From Pseudothauera rhizosphaerae (GTDB lineage Bacteria > Pseudomonadota > Gammaproteobacteria > Burkholderiales > Rhodocyclaceae): 64,000 nt of DNA. Position 1 is the first letter of the stretch, and the number at the start of each line of letters is the position of its first letter. Positions 28,413 through 38,973 of the stretch are shown one piece after another. The notes below the pieces were generated by a model, which was given only the letters and a program-made list of their open reading frames with translations, did not search any database and was not told the DNA's origin. The DNA is taken from NCBI RefSeq assembly GCF_004801305.1, contig NZ_SSOD01000020.1, positions 33,806 through 97,805 on the forward strand, written 5' to 3'. The translations under genes were made by a program, and so were the position numbers.

Positions 28413-30725
28413 GTGCATCCAGTCCTTTCTCCCGCCGCCCCGGCGCTGACCACGCTGTCCACCGTGCTGGCAGGCACGCAGCAGACGCTCCGCGCCCAGT
28501 CCAGGGGCTTTTCCGCCGCCGCCGAATACCTTTACGACCGCTGGCAGCGCCAGGTGCTGGTCGCCGACGTGCTGCGCGAGCGCGGCAACCAGTACCTGGA
28601 GCACAGCCGCTCCGGCAAGCCGCCGGTGCTGGCCTTCGACTACGAGATCATCATGGACGGGCGCGAACTGCCCGATCCGGCCAACTACGCCCTGGCCCGC
28701 ATCCATCCGTCGGCGGACTGCCCGGCCACCGACCCCACCCGGCGCCCCTTCGTGGTCATCGATCCGCGCGCCGGGCACGGGCCGGGCATCGGCGGCTTCA
28801 AGATCGACAGCGGCATCGGCATCGCCCTGCGCCAGGGCCATCCCTGCTACTTCGTGATGTTCTTCCCCACGCCGGTGCCGGGGCAGACCATCGAGTCGGT
28901 GGGCAAGGCGGAATACGCCTTCCTCACGCGCGTAAACGAACTCCATCCCGCTGCGCCCCAGCCCCTGGTGATCGGCAACTGCCAGGGCGGCTGGGCGCTG
29001 ATGATGCTGGCCGCGGCCGTGCCACAGGCGGTGGGCCCCATCCTGCTGGCCGGCTCGCCGATTTCGTACTGGGCCGGCGTGCGCGGCCGGAATCCGATGC
29101 GCTACTCGGGCGGCCTGCTGGGCGGCACCTGGCTGGCTTCGCTGGTGGGCGACCTGGGCAACGGCCGCTTCGACGGCGCCTATCTGGTCAACAACTTCGA
29201 ACTGCTCAACCCGGCCAATACCTTCTGGAGCAAGTCCTACAACCTCTTCGCCAACGTCGATGACGAACGGGAGCGTTTCCTCGATTTCGAGCGCTGGTGG
29301 GGCGGCCATTTCCTGCTCAACAAGGCGGAGATGGAGTGGATCACGCAGAACCTCTTCGTCGGCAACCGCCTGACGGCCGGCGAGATCGTCTCCAGCAGCG
29401 GCAAGACCCGCATCGACCTGCGCAACATCCGCTCGCCCATCGTCGTGTTCGCGTCCTGGGGCGACAACATCACCCCGCCCCAGCAGGCGCTGAACTGGAT
29501 TCCCGACCTCTACGACGACGTGGAGGACATCCGCCTCAACGAGCAGACCATCGTGTACTGCCTGCACGAGAAGATCGGCCACTTGGGCATCTTCGTGTCC
29601 GGTGCGGTGGCGCGCAAGGAAACCGGCAAGCTGCTCGGCACGCTGGAACTCATCGACATCCTGCCGCCCGGCCTCTACGAGGCGGTGATCGAGGACACCC
29701 ACCCGGAGATGCCGGGCCGCGAGTTCGTCCAGGGGCGCTATCTGGTGCGCTTCGAGCCCCGCGACATCCCCGACATCCTGGCGCTGGACGACGGCCGCGA
29801 GGACGAGCGCGCCTTCGAGGTGGTGCGGCGCGTCTCCGAGATCAACCAGGGGCTGTACGACACCTTCCTCTCACCCTGGCTGAAGCTGGCGGGGAGCAAC
29901 GAATTCCTCGCCGAAACCCTGCGCAACCTCAACCCGGCTCGTTTCGAACGGCTGTGGTTCTCCGACGCCAATCCGCTGCTGTGGCCGCTGGGCTCCTTTG
30001 CCGGCCTGGTGCGCCACAAGCGCGTGCCGGCCGCCGGGGACAACCCCTTCGTGGCGCTGGAAACCAAGGTCTCGCAGGGCATCGAGCTCGCACTCGACAG
30101 CTACCGCGACGTGCGCGACCGGCTGCAGGAGTTTGTCTTCACCACCGTCTACGAGGCGCCGCTGGTGCGCGCCCTGGTGGGTCTGGGCAACAGCGGCGGC
30201 ATCGCGCGCCGCCGCGAGCAGGCCCATAGCTGGATGGAAGACGAATTCCGCAACCTGCAGCGCAAGGCGCTGGCGACGGATTTCGAGCAGGGCACGGTGC
30301 TCGACGGCCTGGTCCGCACCGTGTTCTACACCAAGCCGGACATGCTCGGCTTCGACGAGCGCCCCTTCAACCTGCTGCGCCAGGAACTGCAGGATGCCGG
30401 CCTGGCCTCGGCCGGCACCTTCGCCGACCTCAAGCACACCCTCAAGCGCCAGGCCCTGCTCTTCCTGATGGACGAAGAACGCACCCTGGCCGGCCTCGAC
30501 GAACTGCTGCCGAGCGCCGCGCTGCGCCAGCGGGCGCTGGACATCGCCTATTCTCTGGCCTGCGCCCGCGGCAGCCTGGACGAGAACTTCCGCGGACGCT
30601 ACGACCGCATCGCGGCCCAGTTCGGCCTGCCGCCGGCACCGGCGAAGCTGGTGAGGAGACCGGAGCTGGATGACATCGTGCCCGATCCGGCGCCCCGCAG
30701 CCGAGTGCGTCGCAAGCGCGCATGA
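28413..30725 (+). CDS. DUF3141 protein, PHA-synthase-like alpha/beta hydrolase
   Basis: A 770-residue DUF3141 protein whose first half is an alpha/beta hydrolase related to poly(3-hydroxyalkanoate) synthase. A Cys nucleophile (Cys190) sits in GNCQGG, the lipase-like box of PhaC. Asp351 lies in SWGDNITPPQQAL, and His390 lies in KIGHLGIF. Together they fit the Cys-Asp-His triad. The C-terminal half (about 420-770) is unrecognised apart from the family. GTG at 28413 follows GGAGG. A role in polyester synthesis or turnover is inferred, not shown. Convergent with lpd. Confidence 0.85.
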   Translation: MHPVLSPAAPALTTLSTVLAGTQQTLRAQSRGFSAAAEYLYDRWQRQVLVADVLRERGNQYLEHSRSGKPPVLAFDYEIIMDGRELPDPANYALARIHPSADCPATDPTRRPFVVIDPRAGHGPGIGGFKIDSGIGIALRQGHPCYFVMFFPTPVPGQTIESVGKAEYAFLTRVNELHPAAPQPLVIGNCQGGWALMMLAAAVPQAVGPILLAGSPISYWAGVRGRNPMRYSGGLLGGTWLASLVGDLGNGRFDGAYLVNNFELLNPANTFWSKSYNLFANVDDERERFLDFERWWGGHFLLNKAEMEWITQNLFVGNRLTAGEIVSSSGKTRIDLRNIRSPIVVFASWGDNITPPQQALNWIPDLYDDVEDIRLNEQTIVYCLHEKIGHLGIFVSGAVARKETGKLLGTLELIDILPPGLYEAVIEDTHPEMPGREFVQGRYLVRFEPRDIPDILALDDGREDERAFEVVRRVSEINQGLYDTFLSPWLKLAGSNEFLAETLRNLNPARFERLWFSDANPLLWPLGSFAGLVRHKRVPAAGDNPFVALETKVSQGIELALDSYRDVRDRLQEFVFTTVYEAPLVRALVGLGNSGGIARRREQAHSWMEDEFRNLQRKALATDFEQGTVLDGLVRTVFYTKPDMLGFDERPFNLLRQELQDAGLASAGTFADLKHTLKRQALLFLMDEERTLAGLDELLPSAALRQRALDIAYSLACARGSLDENFRGRYDRIAAQFGLPPAPAKLVRRPELDDIVPDPAPRSRVRRKRA

Positions 30726-30764
30726 TGATGCTCAGGGGGACTACGGGTGGGGGCAAAGAACATT

Positions 30765-30833
30765 CCTCCCCTTTCAAGGGGGAGGTTAGGAGGGGGATGG
30801 GTTTCCGCCCAGCGCGGTACTGAACCCATCCCC
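30765..30833. repeat. two adjacent inverted repeats between convergent DUF3141 and lpd genes
   Basis: An inverted repeat at 30765-30785 pairs CCTCCCCTT with AGGGGGAGG across TCA, with one mismatch. A second at 30793-30833 has perfect 11-base arms (GGGGATGGGTT and AACCCATCCCC) with a 19-base spacer. Both lie between convergent genes. They could act as a two-way transcription stop or be a short interspersed repeat. Copy number elsewhere is not known. Confidence 0.5.
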
Positions 30834-30865
30834 ACCCCAGCCCGGGAGGGAGCAAGACGCCAGGA

Positions 30866-32290
<1,425 letters not shown>

Positions 32291-32307
32291 GGTGAACTCC
32301 CTTGCGG

Positions 32308-32373
32308 AAAAACGGGGCGCACGCACGCTGGGAGCCGAGGCTCCCGGCGGAATGCGCCCCGAACAGCGTGCGT
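32308..32373 (-). promoter_or_regulatory. sucB-lpd intergenic pseudoknot/terminator-like structure
   Basis: Two interleaved perfect pairings are visible. 32313-32321 pairs with 32353-32361 (9 bp) and 32322-32330 pairs with 32364-32372 (9 bp). A third hairpin, GGGAGCC/GGCTCCC, sits between them at 32330-32345. On the minus strand the 32353-32361/32313-32321 stem is followed at once by TTTTT, so it alone could act as an intrinsic terminator, while the other stem would compete or form an H-type pseudoknot. It probably tunes lpd output relative to sucAB. Confidence 0.55.
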
Positions 32374-33575
32374 TAGACGTCGAGGATCAGACGGGCCGGA
32401 TCTTCCAGCGCTTCCTTCATGGTCACCAGGCCGAGCACCGCTTCGCGGCCGTCGATGATGCGGTGGTCGTAGGACATGGCCAGGTAGTTGATCGGACGGA
32501 TCACGATCTGGCCGTTCTCGACCACCGGACGGTCCTTGGTGGCGTGGATGCCGAGGATGGCCGACTGCGGCGGGTTGATGATCGGGGTGGACAGCATGGA
32601 GCCGAACACGCCGCCGTTGGAGATGGAGAAGGTGCCGCCGGACAGTTCTTCCAGCGACAGCTTGCCGTCCTTGGCCTTCTGGCCGAATTCGGCGATCTTC
32701 TTCTCGATGTCGGCGATCGACATCTGGTCGGCGTCGCGCAGGATGGGCACCACCAGGCCGCGCGGCGAACCGACCGCGATGCCGATGTCGATGTAGCCGT
32801 GATAGACGATGTCGGTGCCGTCCACCGAGGCGTTCAGGATCGGGTACTTCTTCAGCGCGGCCACGGCGGCCTTGACGAAGAAGCCCATGAAGCCCAGACG
32901 CACGCCGTGGGCCTTCTCGAACTTCTCGCCGTACTGCTTGCGCAGCGCCATCACCGGCGCCATGTTCACCTCGTTGAAGGTGGTGAGGATGGCGTTTTCG
33001 TTCTTGGACTGGATCAGGCGTTCGGCGATGCGGGCGCGCAGGCGGGTCATCGGCACGCGCTCTTCCGGACGCTCGCCGGCGATCACCACCGCCGGAGCGG
33101 CGGCGGCAGCCGGCCTGGCGCCGGCGGCCACCGCGTCTTCCTTGGTCACGCGGCCACCGCGGCCGGTGCCGGCCACGTCGGCGGCGGACACGCCCTTCTC
33201 TTCCAGGATCTTGCGCGCGGCCGGGCTGGCGGCACCGGCGGCGGCCGCGGACGCGGCGGGAGCCGGCGCGGAAGCCGGCGGCGGGGTCACCGCCTGCACC
33301 GGCGCGGCCGGCTTGGCGGCGCCGGCGGCAGCCTTGGCTTCGGTGTCGATCTGGGCGATCAGTTCGCCCGAGGCGACGGTTTCGCCGTCCGCCTTGATGA
33401 TCTTGACCAGCACGCCGTCGGCCGGCGCGGGGGTTTCGAGCACGACCTTGTCGGTCTCGATGTCGATCAGGTTCTCGTCACGAGAAACGGCCTCGCCCTC
33501 CTTCTTGTGCCACGACACCAGCGTGGCTTCGGAAACGGACTCGGACAACTGCGGTACCTTGACTTCGATCAGCAT
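32373..33575 (-). CDS. sucB: 2-oxoglutarate dehydrogenase E2, dihydrolipoyl succinyltransferase
   Basis: A 400-residue E2 subunit. The lipoyl domain carries Lys43 in IETDKVVLE. An Ala/Pro-rich linker (about 82-112) follows, then a peripheral subunit-binding domain (about 115-152, [15 protein letters not shown]). The catalytic domain has His371 and Asp375 in [12 protein letters not shown]. It transfers succinyl groups to CoA. It sits between sucA and lpd in the same direction. The pure single-lipoyl arrangement is standard. Confidence 0.97.
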   Translation of the reverse strand: MLIEVKVPQLSESVSEATLVSWHKKEGEAVSRDENLIDIETDKVVLETPAPADGVLVKIIKADGETVASGELIAQIDTEAKAAAGAAKPAAPVQAVTPPPASAPAPAASAAAAGAASPAARKILEEKGVSAADVAGTGRGGRVTKEDAVAAGARPAAAAAPAVVIAGERPEERVPMTRLRARIAERLIQSKNENAILTTFNEVNMAPVMALRKQYGEKFEKAHGVRLGFMGFFVKAAVAALKKYPILNASVDGTDIVYHGYIDIGIAVGSPRGLVVPILRDADQMSIADIEKKIAEFGQKAKDGKLSLEELSGGTFSISNGGVFGSMLSTPIINPPQSAILGIHATKDRPVVENGQIVIRPINYLAMSYDHRIIDGREAVLGLVTMKEALEDPARLILDV

Positions 33576-33599
33576 GAAATTCTCTCCCGGTGTGCTTCT

Positions 33600-36455
33600 T
33601 TATTGATTGGGGGCCTGCGGGGTGGCGTCCTTGATCGGGCCGAAGGCGTTTTCGATGACCGCCTTCTGCTGCGCGTTGTGCTTGGCGTAGTAGCCCACGG
33701 CGGGCGACGCGGCGGCCGGACGGCTGACCAGCAGCAGCTTGCGCTTGGCACCGAGCACATTGACCAGGTGCTGGCGCGAAGCGAGCCAGTACCACGCCCC
33801 CTGGTTGCGCGGCTCTTCCTGGGCCCACACCACTTCCTTGGCGTTGGGGAATTCGTTGATCGCCTTGGCGAACTCCTCGACCGGGAAGGGATAGAGCTGC
33901 TCGATGCGCACCAGCGCGGTGTCCTTGATGCCCTGCTCGCGGCGATGGGCCAGCAGCTCGTAGTAGAGCTTGCCCTGGCACAGCACCACGCGCTTGACCT
34001 TCTTCGGGTCCAGCTTCTCGGTTTCGCCGATCACGGTGCGGAACCCGCCGTGCGCCAGTTCATCGATCGAGGAGATCGCCTCCTTGTGGCGCAGCAGCGA
34101 CTTGGGCGTGATGATGACCAGCGGCTTCCTGATCTTGCGGATCAACTGGCGGCGCAGCAGGTGGAAGATCTGGCTGGGCGTGGTCGGCACGCAGACCTGC
34201 CAGTTGTTCTCCGCCGCGTTGTTCATGAAGCGCTCCAGGCGCGCGGAGGAGTGCTCCGGCCCCTGCCCTTCATAGCCGTGCGGCAGCATGATGGTCAGGC
34301 CGGTCAGCCGCCCCCACTTGGCCTCGCCCGAGGAGATGAACTGGTCGAGCACGACCTGGGCGCCGTTCACGAAGTCGCCGAACTGCGCTTCCCACACCAC
34401 CAGTTCGTTCGGTTCGGTGGTCGCGTAGCCGTATTCGAAGCCCAGCACGCCCTCTTCGGAGAGCACGGAATCGAAGCACTGGAAGCGCGCCTGGCCGTCC
34501 TGGATGTGGTCCAGCGGCTTGTAGATGCCTTCGTCCCAGCGCTCGCGCTTCTGGTCGTGCAGCACGGCGTGGCGGTGGAAGAAGGTGCCGCGGCCCACGT
34601 CCTCGCCGGAGAGGCGCACGCCGTAGCCCTGGGCCAGCAGCGAAGCGTAGGCGAGGTTCTCGCCCATGCCCCAGTCGAGGGGTAGTTCGCCCTTGCCCAT
34701 GGCCGAGCGGTCGTCGATGATCTTCTTGACCCGCGAATGCAGCGCGAAGCCTTCCGGAACGTCGGTCAGGCGCCCGGCCAGGCGCTTGATCTCCTGCACC
34801 GGAATCGCGGTGTCCGCGTCGTCGGTGTAGGGCTGGTTCAGGAAGGGCGTCCAGTCCACCGCGAACTGGCGGTTGTGGCCGGACAGCACCGGGTTGTACA
34901 GCAGTTCGCCCTTGTCCAGATGCTCGCGGTACTCGGCGATCATCTTCTCGGGTTCGTCGGCGGCGAGCGTGCCTTCGGTGACCAGGCGGTCGGCGTACAG
35001 CTTGCGGGTGCCGGGGTGCTTCTGGATGGTGCGGTACATCAGCGGCTGGGTCACCATCGGCTCGTCCTGCTCGTTGTGGCCGAGCTTGCGGAAGCAGATG
35101 ATGTCCACCACCACGTCCTTCTTGAATTCCTGGCGGAATTCCACCGCCAGCGCGGTGACGAAGGCCACGGCTTCGGGATCGTCGCCGTTCACGTGGAAGA
35201 TCGGCGCCTCGACCATCTTGAAGATGTCGGTGCAGTACAGGGACGAGCGGTAGTCGCGCGGGTCCGAGGTGGTGAAGCCGATCTGGTTGTTGATGACGAT
35301 GTGCACCGTGCCGCCCGTGCCGTAGCCGCGGGTCTGGGAGAAGTTGAGCATCTCCTGGTTCACGCCCTGGCCGGCCACGGCCGCGTCGCCGTGGATCAGC
35401 ACCGGCAGCACCTGGCCCTTGGCGGTGTCGCTGCGGCGCACCTGGCGGGCATACACCGAGCCTTCGACCACCGGGTTGATGATTTCCAGGTGGGAGGGGT
35501 TGAAGGCCAGGGTCAGGTGCATGGGGCCGCCCGGGGTCATGACGTCGCTGGAGAAGCCCATGTGGTACTTGACGTCACCGGCCGACAGGTCGGCCGCGGC
35601 CTTGCCCTCGAACTCGGAGAACAGCATCTTGGGCGACTTGCCCAGGGTATTGACCAGCACGTTGAGGCGGCCGCGGTGGGCCATGCCGATCACCGTCTCG
35701 GCCACGCCCAGGCTGCCGCCGACGCGGATGATCTCGTCCATCGCCACGATGGCCGATTCGCCGCCTTCGAGCGAGAAACGCTTCTGGCCGACGTACTTGG
35801 TGTGGAGATAACGCTCCAGCGTCTCGGCCGCGGTGGTGCGTTCGAGGATGCGCTTCTTCAGTTCGGTGGAGAACTTCGGCGTGCCGCGCACGCTTTCCAG
35901 CCGGCTCTGGATCCAGCGCTTCTGCTGGATGTCGGAGATGTACATGTACTCCGAGCCGATCGAGCCGCAATAGGTCTGGCGCAGCGCCTCGAGGATCTCG
36001 CGCAGAGTGGCGTGTTCGGTGGAGAAGCCGTGGAAGGAGCCGACGTTGAACTGCTTGTTGAGGTCGGCTTCGGTGAAGCCGTAGTAGGACGGCTCCAGTT
36101 CGGCGATCTGCGGGCGCTCGGTACGCTTGAGGGGGTCCAGGTTGGCCCAGCGGTTGCCGAGGAAACGGTAGGCGTTGATCAGTTGCAGCGTGCTGACCTG
36201 GCGCTTGTCGTCACCGCCTTCGGCGACCACGGTGCGCACCGGACCGCGCTTGGCCATCTGTTCGAAGGCCGCGATGACCGGGCCGTGCGCCACGTCGCGC
36301 ACCGCCGCACCGGCCTGGGCCTGCAACTGGTCGAAGTAGACGCGCCAGTTTTCCGGCACGGAGGCCGGGTCGGCCAGGTAATTCTCGTACAGCTCTTCGA
36401 TGAACGGCGCGTTGGCACCGAACAGATGCGAAGTGGAAAAATGTTGCTTCATCAT
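33600..36455 (-). CDS. sucA: 2-oxoglutarate dehydrogenase E1 component
   Basis: A 951-residue thiamine diphosphate enzyme. It starts with the OGDH N-terminal segment (FGANAPFIEELYENYLAD). The FSTEHATLREILEAL and GMAHRGRLNVLVNTLGK stretches lie in the ThDP-binding half, with INNQIGFTT after them. It decarboxylates 2-oxoglutarate and passes the succinyl group to the E2 lipoate. The ATG at 36455 is followed immediately by a second ATG at 36452. The gene is first in sucA-sucB-lpd, downstream of gltA and its terminator. Confidence 0.97.
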   Translation of the reverse strand: MMKQHFSTSHLFGANAPFIEELYENYLADPASVPENWRVYFDQLQAQAGAAVRDVAHGPVIAAFEQMAKRGPVRTVVAEGGDDKRQVSTLQLINAYRFLGNRWANLDPLKRTERPQIAELEPSYYGFTEADLNKQFNVGSFHGFSTEHATLREILEALRQTYCGSIGSEYMYISDIQQKRWIQSRLESVRGTPKFSTELKKRILERTTAAETLERYLHTKYVGQKRFSLEGGESAIVAMDEIIRVGGSLGVAETVIGMAHRGRLNVLVNTLGKSPKMLFSEFEGKAAADLSAGDVKYHMGFSSDVMTPGGPMHLTLAFNPSHLEIINPVVEGSVYARQVRRSDTAKGQVLPVLIHGDAAVAGQGVNQEMLNFSQTRGYGTGGTVHIVINNQIGFTTSDPRDYRSSLYCTDIFKMVEAPIFHVNGDDPEAVAFVTALAVEFRQEFKKDVVVDIICFRKLGHNEQDEPMVTQPLMYRTIQKHPGTRKLYADRLVTEGTLAADEPEKMIAEYREHLDKGELLYNPVLSGHNRQFAVDWTPFLNQPYTDDADTAIPVQEIKRLAGRLTDVPEGFALHSRVKKIIDDRSAMGKGELPLDWGMGENLAYASLLAQGYGVRLSGEDVGRGTFFHRHAVLHDQKRERWDEGIYKPLDHIQDGQARFQCFDSVLSEEGVLGFEYGYATTEPNELVVWEAQFGDFVNGAQVVLDQFISSGEAKWGRLTGLTIMLPHGYEGQGPEHSSARLERFMNNAAENNWQVCVPTTPSQIFHLLRRQLIRKIRKPLVIITPKSLLRHKEAISSIDELAHGGFRTVIGETEKLDPKKVKRVVLCQGKLYYELLAHRREQGIKDTALVRIEQLYPFPVEEFAKAINEFPNAKEVVWAQEEPRNQGAWYWLASRQHLVNVLGAKRKLLLVSRPAAASPAVGYYAKHNAQQKAVIENAFGPIKDATPQAPNQ

Positions 36456-36530
36456 GATGAAAGCCACCCGTTGTGTTTTGTTTCCCTGCCTGAGGTTTCC
36501 TGGGCGGACCCTGGCATCCCGACCGATGTG

Positions 36531-36563
36531 AAAACGGGATGGCCGTGCGCGCACGGCCATCCC
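36531..36563 (-). terminator. intrinsic terminator after gltA
   Basis: A perfect 28-base palindrome at 36536-36563 (arms begin GGGATGGCCGTG; about 12-bp stem with a tight loop). On the minus strand it is followed directly by GTTTT. It lies 57 bases after the gltA stop and about 80 bases before the sucA start, so it separates the sdh-gltA and sucAB-lpd transcripts. Confidence 0.8.
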
Positions 36564-36619
36564 GCAGTACGACGGTTAGCGCCGGGAGTATCCCCCTTCC
36601 CTCTCCATCGTCTCGTCTC

Positions 36620-37915
36620 TTACGTACGCTGCGCGAGAGCCGGAACGTCGCGCCGCGCCGCGCCGATGTAGAGCTGGCGCGGCCGGCCGATCTTGTATTC
36701 CGGATCGGTGATCATTTCTTCCCACTGGGTGATCCAGCCCACCGTGCGCGCCAGCGCGAAGATGCAGGTGAACATGGAGGTCGGGATGCCCAGGGCCTTC
36801 TGCACGATGCCGGAGTAGAAGTCCACGTTGGGGTAGAGCTTCTTTTCGACGAAGTACTCGTCTTCCAGCGCGATCTTCTCGAGTTCCTTGGCGAGCTTGA
36901 ACAGGCGGTCGTTCTCCAGGCCCAGTTCGCCCAGCACGTCGGCGCAGACCTTGCCCATCAGCTTGGCGCGCGGGTCGAAGTTCTTGTACACGCGGTGGCC
37001 GAAACCCATCAGCTTGAAGCTGTCGTTCTTGTCCTTGGCGCGCTTGATGTATTCGCCGACGCGGGACACGTCGCCGATTTCTTCCAGCATGTTCAGACAC
37101 GCTTCGTTCGCGCCGCCGTGCGCCGGGCCCCACAGGCAGGCGATGCCGGCCGAGATGCAGGCGAAGGGGTTGGCGCCGGAGGAGCCGGCCAGGCGCACCG
37201 TGGAGGTGGAGGCGTTCTGCTCGTGGTCGGCGTGCAGGGTGAAGATCACGTCGAGCGCGTGCACCAGCACCGGGTTCGGCTTGTATTCCTCGCACGGGGT
37301 GCCGAACATCATGTGCATGAAGTTGGCGGTGTAGTCCAGATCGTTGCGGGGATACATGAACGGCTGGCCACTGTTGTACTTGTAGGCCATCGCGACGATG
37401 GTGGGCAGCTTGGCGATCAGGCGGTTGATCGAGATGTTGCGGTGCTCGGTGTCGGAGAAGTCCATCGCCTCGTGGTAGAAGGCGGACAACGCACCGACCA
37501 CGCCCACCATGATGGCCATCGGGTGGGCATCGCGGCGGAAGCCGTTGTAGAAGCGGGTGAGCTGGTCGTGCACCATGGTGTGGTTCTTGATGGTGTTCTC
37601 GAAATCCACCTTCTGCGTGGCATTCGGCAGTTCGCCATTCTTCAGCAGGTAGGCCACTTCCAGGAAGTTGCACTTTTCGGCCAGTTGCTCGATCGGGTAG
37701 CCGCGGTACAGCAGCTCGCCCTTGTCGCCGTCGATGAAGGTGATCTTCGACTTGCAGCTCGCGGTCGACAGGAAGCCGGAATCGTAGGTGAACAGGCCGG
37801 TCTTGCCGCCCAGGGTGCGGATGTCGATGACGTCCTGGCCGTGGGTGCCGGTCATGACCGGGAAATCGACGGTCTTGCCGTCCACACTGAGGGTTGCGGT
37901 GCGTTCAGTACTCAT
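36620..37915 (-). CDS. gltA: citrate synthase, type II
   Basis: A 431-residue citrate synthase of the long proteobacterial (type II) form. Typical segments are [46 protein letters not shown] and the active site region [13 protein letters not shown]. The [14 protein letters not shown] motif carries another catalytic histidine. It condenses acetyl-CoA and oxaloacetate. The ATG at 37915 fits the family start; the frame runs to 37978. It follows sdhE by 95 bases, with an 8-bp hairpin (37956-37980) between. Confidence 0.98.
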   Translation of the reverse strand: MSTERTATLSVDGKTVDFPVMTGTHGQDVIDIRTLGGKTGLFTYDSGFLSTASCKSKITFIDGDKGELLYRGYPIEQLAEKCNFLEVAYLLKNGELPNATQKVDFENTIKNHTMVHDQLTRFYNGFRRDAHPMAIMVGVVGALSAFYHEAMDFSDTEHRNISINRLIAKLPTIVAMAYKYNSGQPFMYPRNDLDYTANFMHMMFGTPCEEYKPNPVLVHALDVIFTLHADHEQNASTSTVRLAGSSGANPFACISAGIACLWGPAHGGANEACLNMLEEIGDVSRVGEYIKRAKDKNDSFKLMGFGHRVYKNFDPRAKLMGKVCADVLGELGLENDRLFKLAKELEKIALEDEYFVEKKLYPNVDFYSGIVQKALGIPTSMFTCIFALARTVGWITQWEEMITDPEYKIGRPRQLYIGAARRDVPALAQRT

Positions 37916-38010
37916 AAGTATCGTCTCTCTCTTTCTTGCCCGTTTAACTTTGAGTGCTTGCGGCACAAGCGCCCGCAAGCCCGACTCCCTGTCGATGACC
38001 GCCTGCCGCG

Positions 38011-38247
38011 TCAGCGTTCGCGCAGCAGGTCGATCACTTGCTTCCAGCGCTCCGTCTCACATGCCTTGCTGCCGTTGACCATGGCCCACAGGTCGTAGTC
38101 GTCGCAGCGCAGCAGGTCTTCCAGATCCGCCAGTTGATCGTCGGTGAGACGATCGAAATGCCGCTCCAGGAAGCGCGTGAACACCAGGTCGAGCTCCAGC
38201 AGAGCCCGCCTGCACTGCCAGCGCACGCGCCCCCGGTTGAGGGTCAT
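38011..38247 (-). CDS. sdhE: FAD assembly factor SdhE
   Basis: A 78-residue SdhE/Sdh5-type protein that helps attach FAD to SdhA. The start overlaps the sdhB stop by four bases (ATGA). The signature region reads [11 protein letters not shown], whereas the E. coli form is CRRGMRELD. The glycine of the RGxxE motif is therefore alanine here. The rest ([22 protein letters not shown]) fits the family. It is placed between sdhB and gltA, as in many Betaproteobacteria. Confidence 0.93.
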   Translation of the reverse strand: MTLNRGRVRWQCRRALLELDLVFTRFLERHFDRLTDDQLADLEDLLRCDDYDLWAMVNGSKACETERWKQVIDLLRER

Positions 38248-38954
38248 ACCGCCCGCCGCACCATGGCGTCCTTGATCTTGCCGATGGCGCGGGTCGGGTT
38301 GAGACCCTTCGGACAGACGTCGACGCAGTTCATGATGGTGTGGCAGCGGAACAGGCGGTACGGGTCCTCGAGGTTGTCGAGGCGCTCGTTGGTCGCCTGG
38401 TCGCGCGTGTCGGCGATGAAGCGGTAGGCCGCCAGCAGACCCGCCGGACCGACGAACTTGTCCGGGTTCCACCAGAACGACGGGCAGGAGGTCGAGCAGC
38501 AGGCGCACAGGATGCACTCGTAGAGGCCGTTGAGCTCCTCGCGGTCGTCCGGGGTCTGCAGGCGCTCGCGCTCCGGCGGCGGGTCGTTATTGACCAGGTA
38601 GGGCTTGATCGAGTGGTACTGCTTGAAGAACTGGGTCATGTCCACGATCAGGTCGCGGATGACCGGCAGCCCCGGCAGCGGACGCAGCACGATGGGCTGC
38701 GGCAGGCTGTCCACGTCGGTCAGGCAGGCCAGGCCGTTCTTGCCGTTGATGTTCATGGCGTCCGAACCGCACACGCCTTCGCGGCAGGAACGGCGGAAGG
38801 ACAGGGTGTCGTCCTTGGCCTTGAGCCGCACCAGGGCGTCGAGCAGCTTCTTGTCGGACTGTTCCAGTTCGACGGAGATGTCCTGCAGGTAAGGCTTTTC
38901 GTCCTTGTCCGGATCGTAGCGGTAGATCTTGAATTGAACGGTACGCTTGGTCAT
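38244..38954 (-). CDS. sdhB: succinate dehydrogenase iron-sulfur subunit
   Basis: A 236-residue SdhB. It holds three cysteine clusters: CREGVCGSDAMNINGKNGLAC (2Fe-2S), CILCACCSTSCP (4Fe-4S) and CHTIMNCVDVCPKGL (3Fe-4S). It carries electrons from the flavin of SdhA to ubiquinone at the SdhCD membrane anchor. It lies 19 bases after sdhA. Confidence 0.98.
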   Translation of the reverse strand: MTKRTVQFKIYRYDPDKDEKPYLQDISVELEQSDKKLLDALVRLKAKDDTLSFRRSCREGVCGSDAMNINGKNGLACLTDVDSLPQPIVLRPLPGLPVIRDLIVDMTQFFKQYHSIKPYLVNNDPPPERERLQTPDDREELNGLYECILCACCSTSCPSFWWNPDKFVGPAGLLAAYRFIADTRDQATNERLDNLEDPYRLFRCHTIMNCVDVCPKGLNPTRAIGKIKDAMVRRAV

Positions 38955-38973
38955 TTGATCTGTTCTCCCGCGC

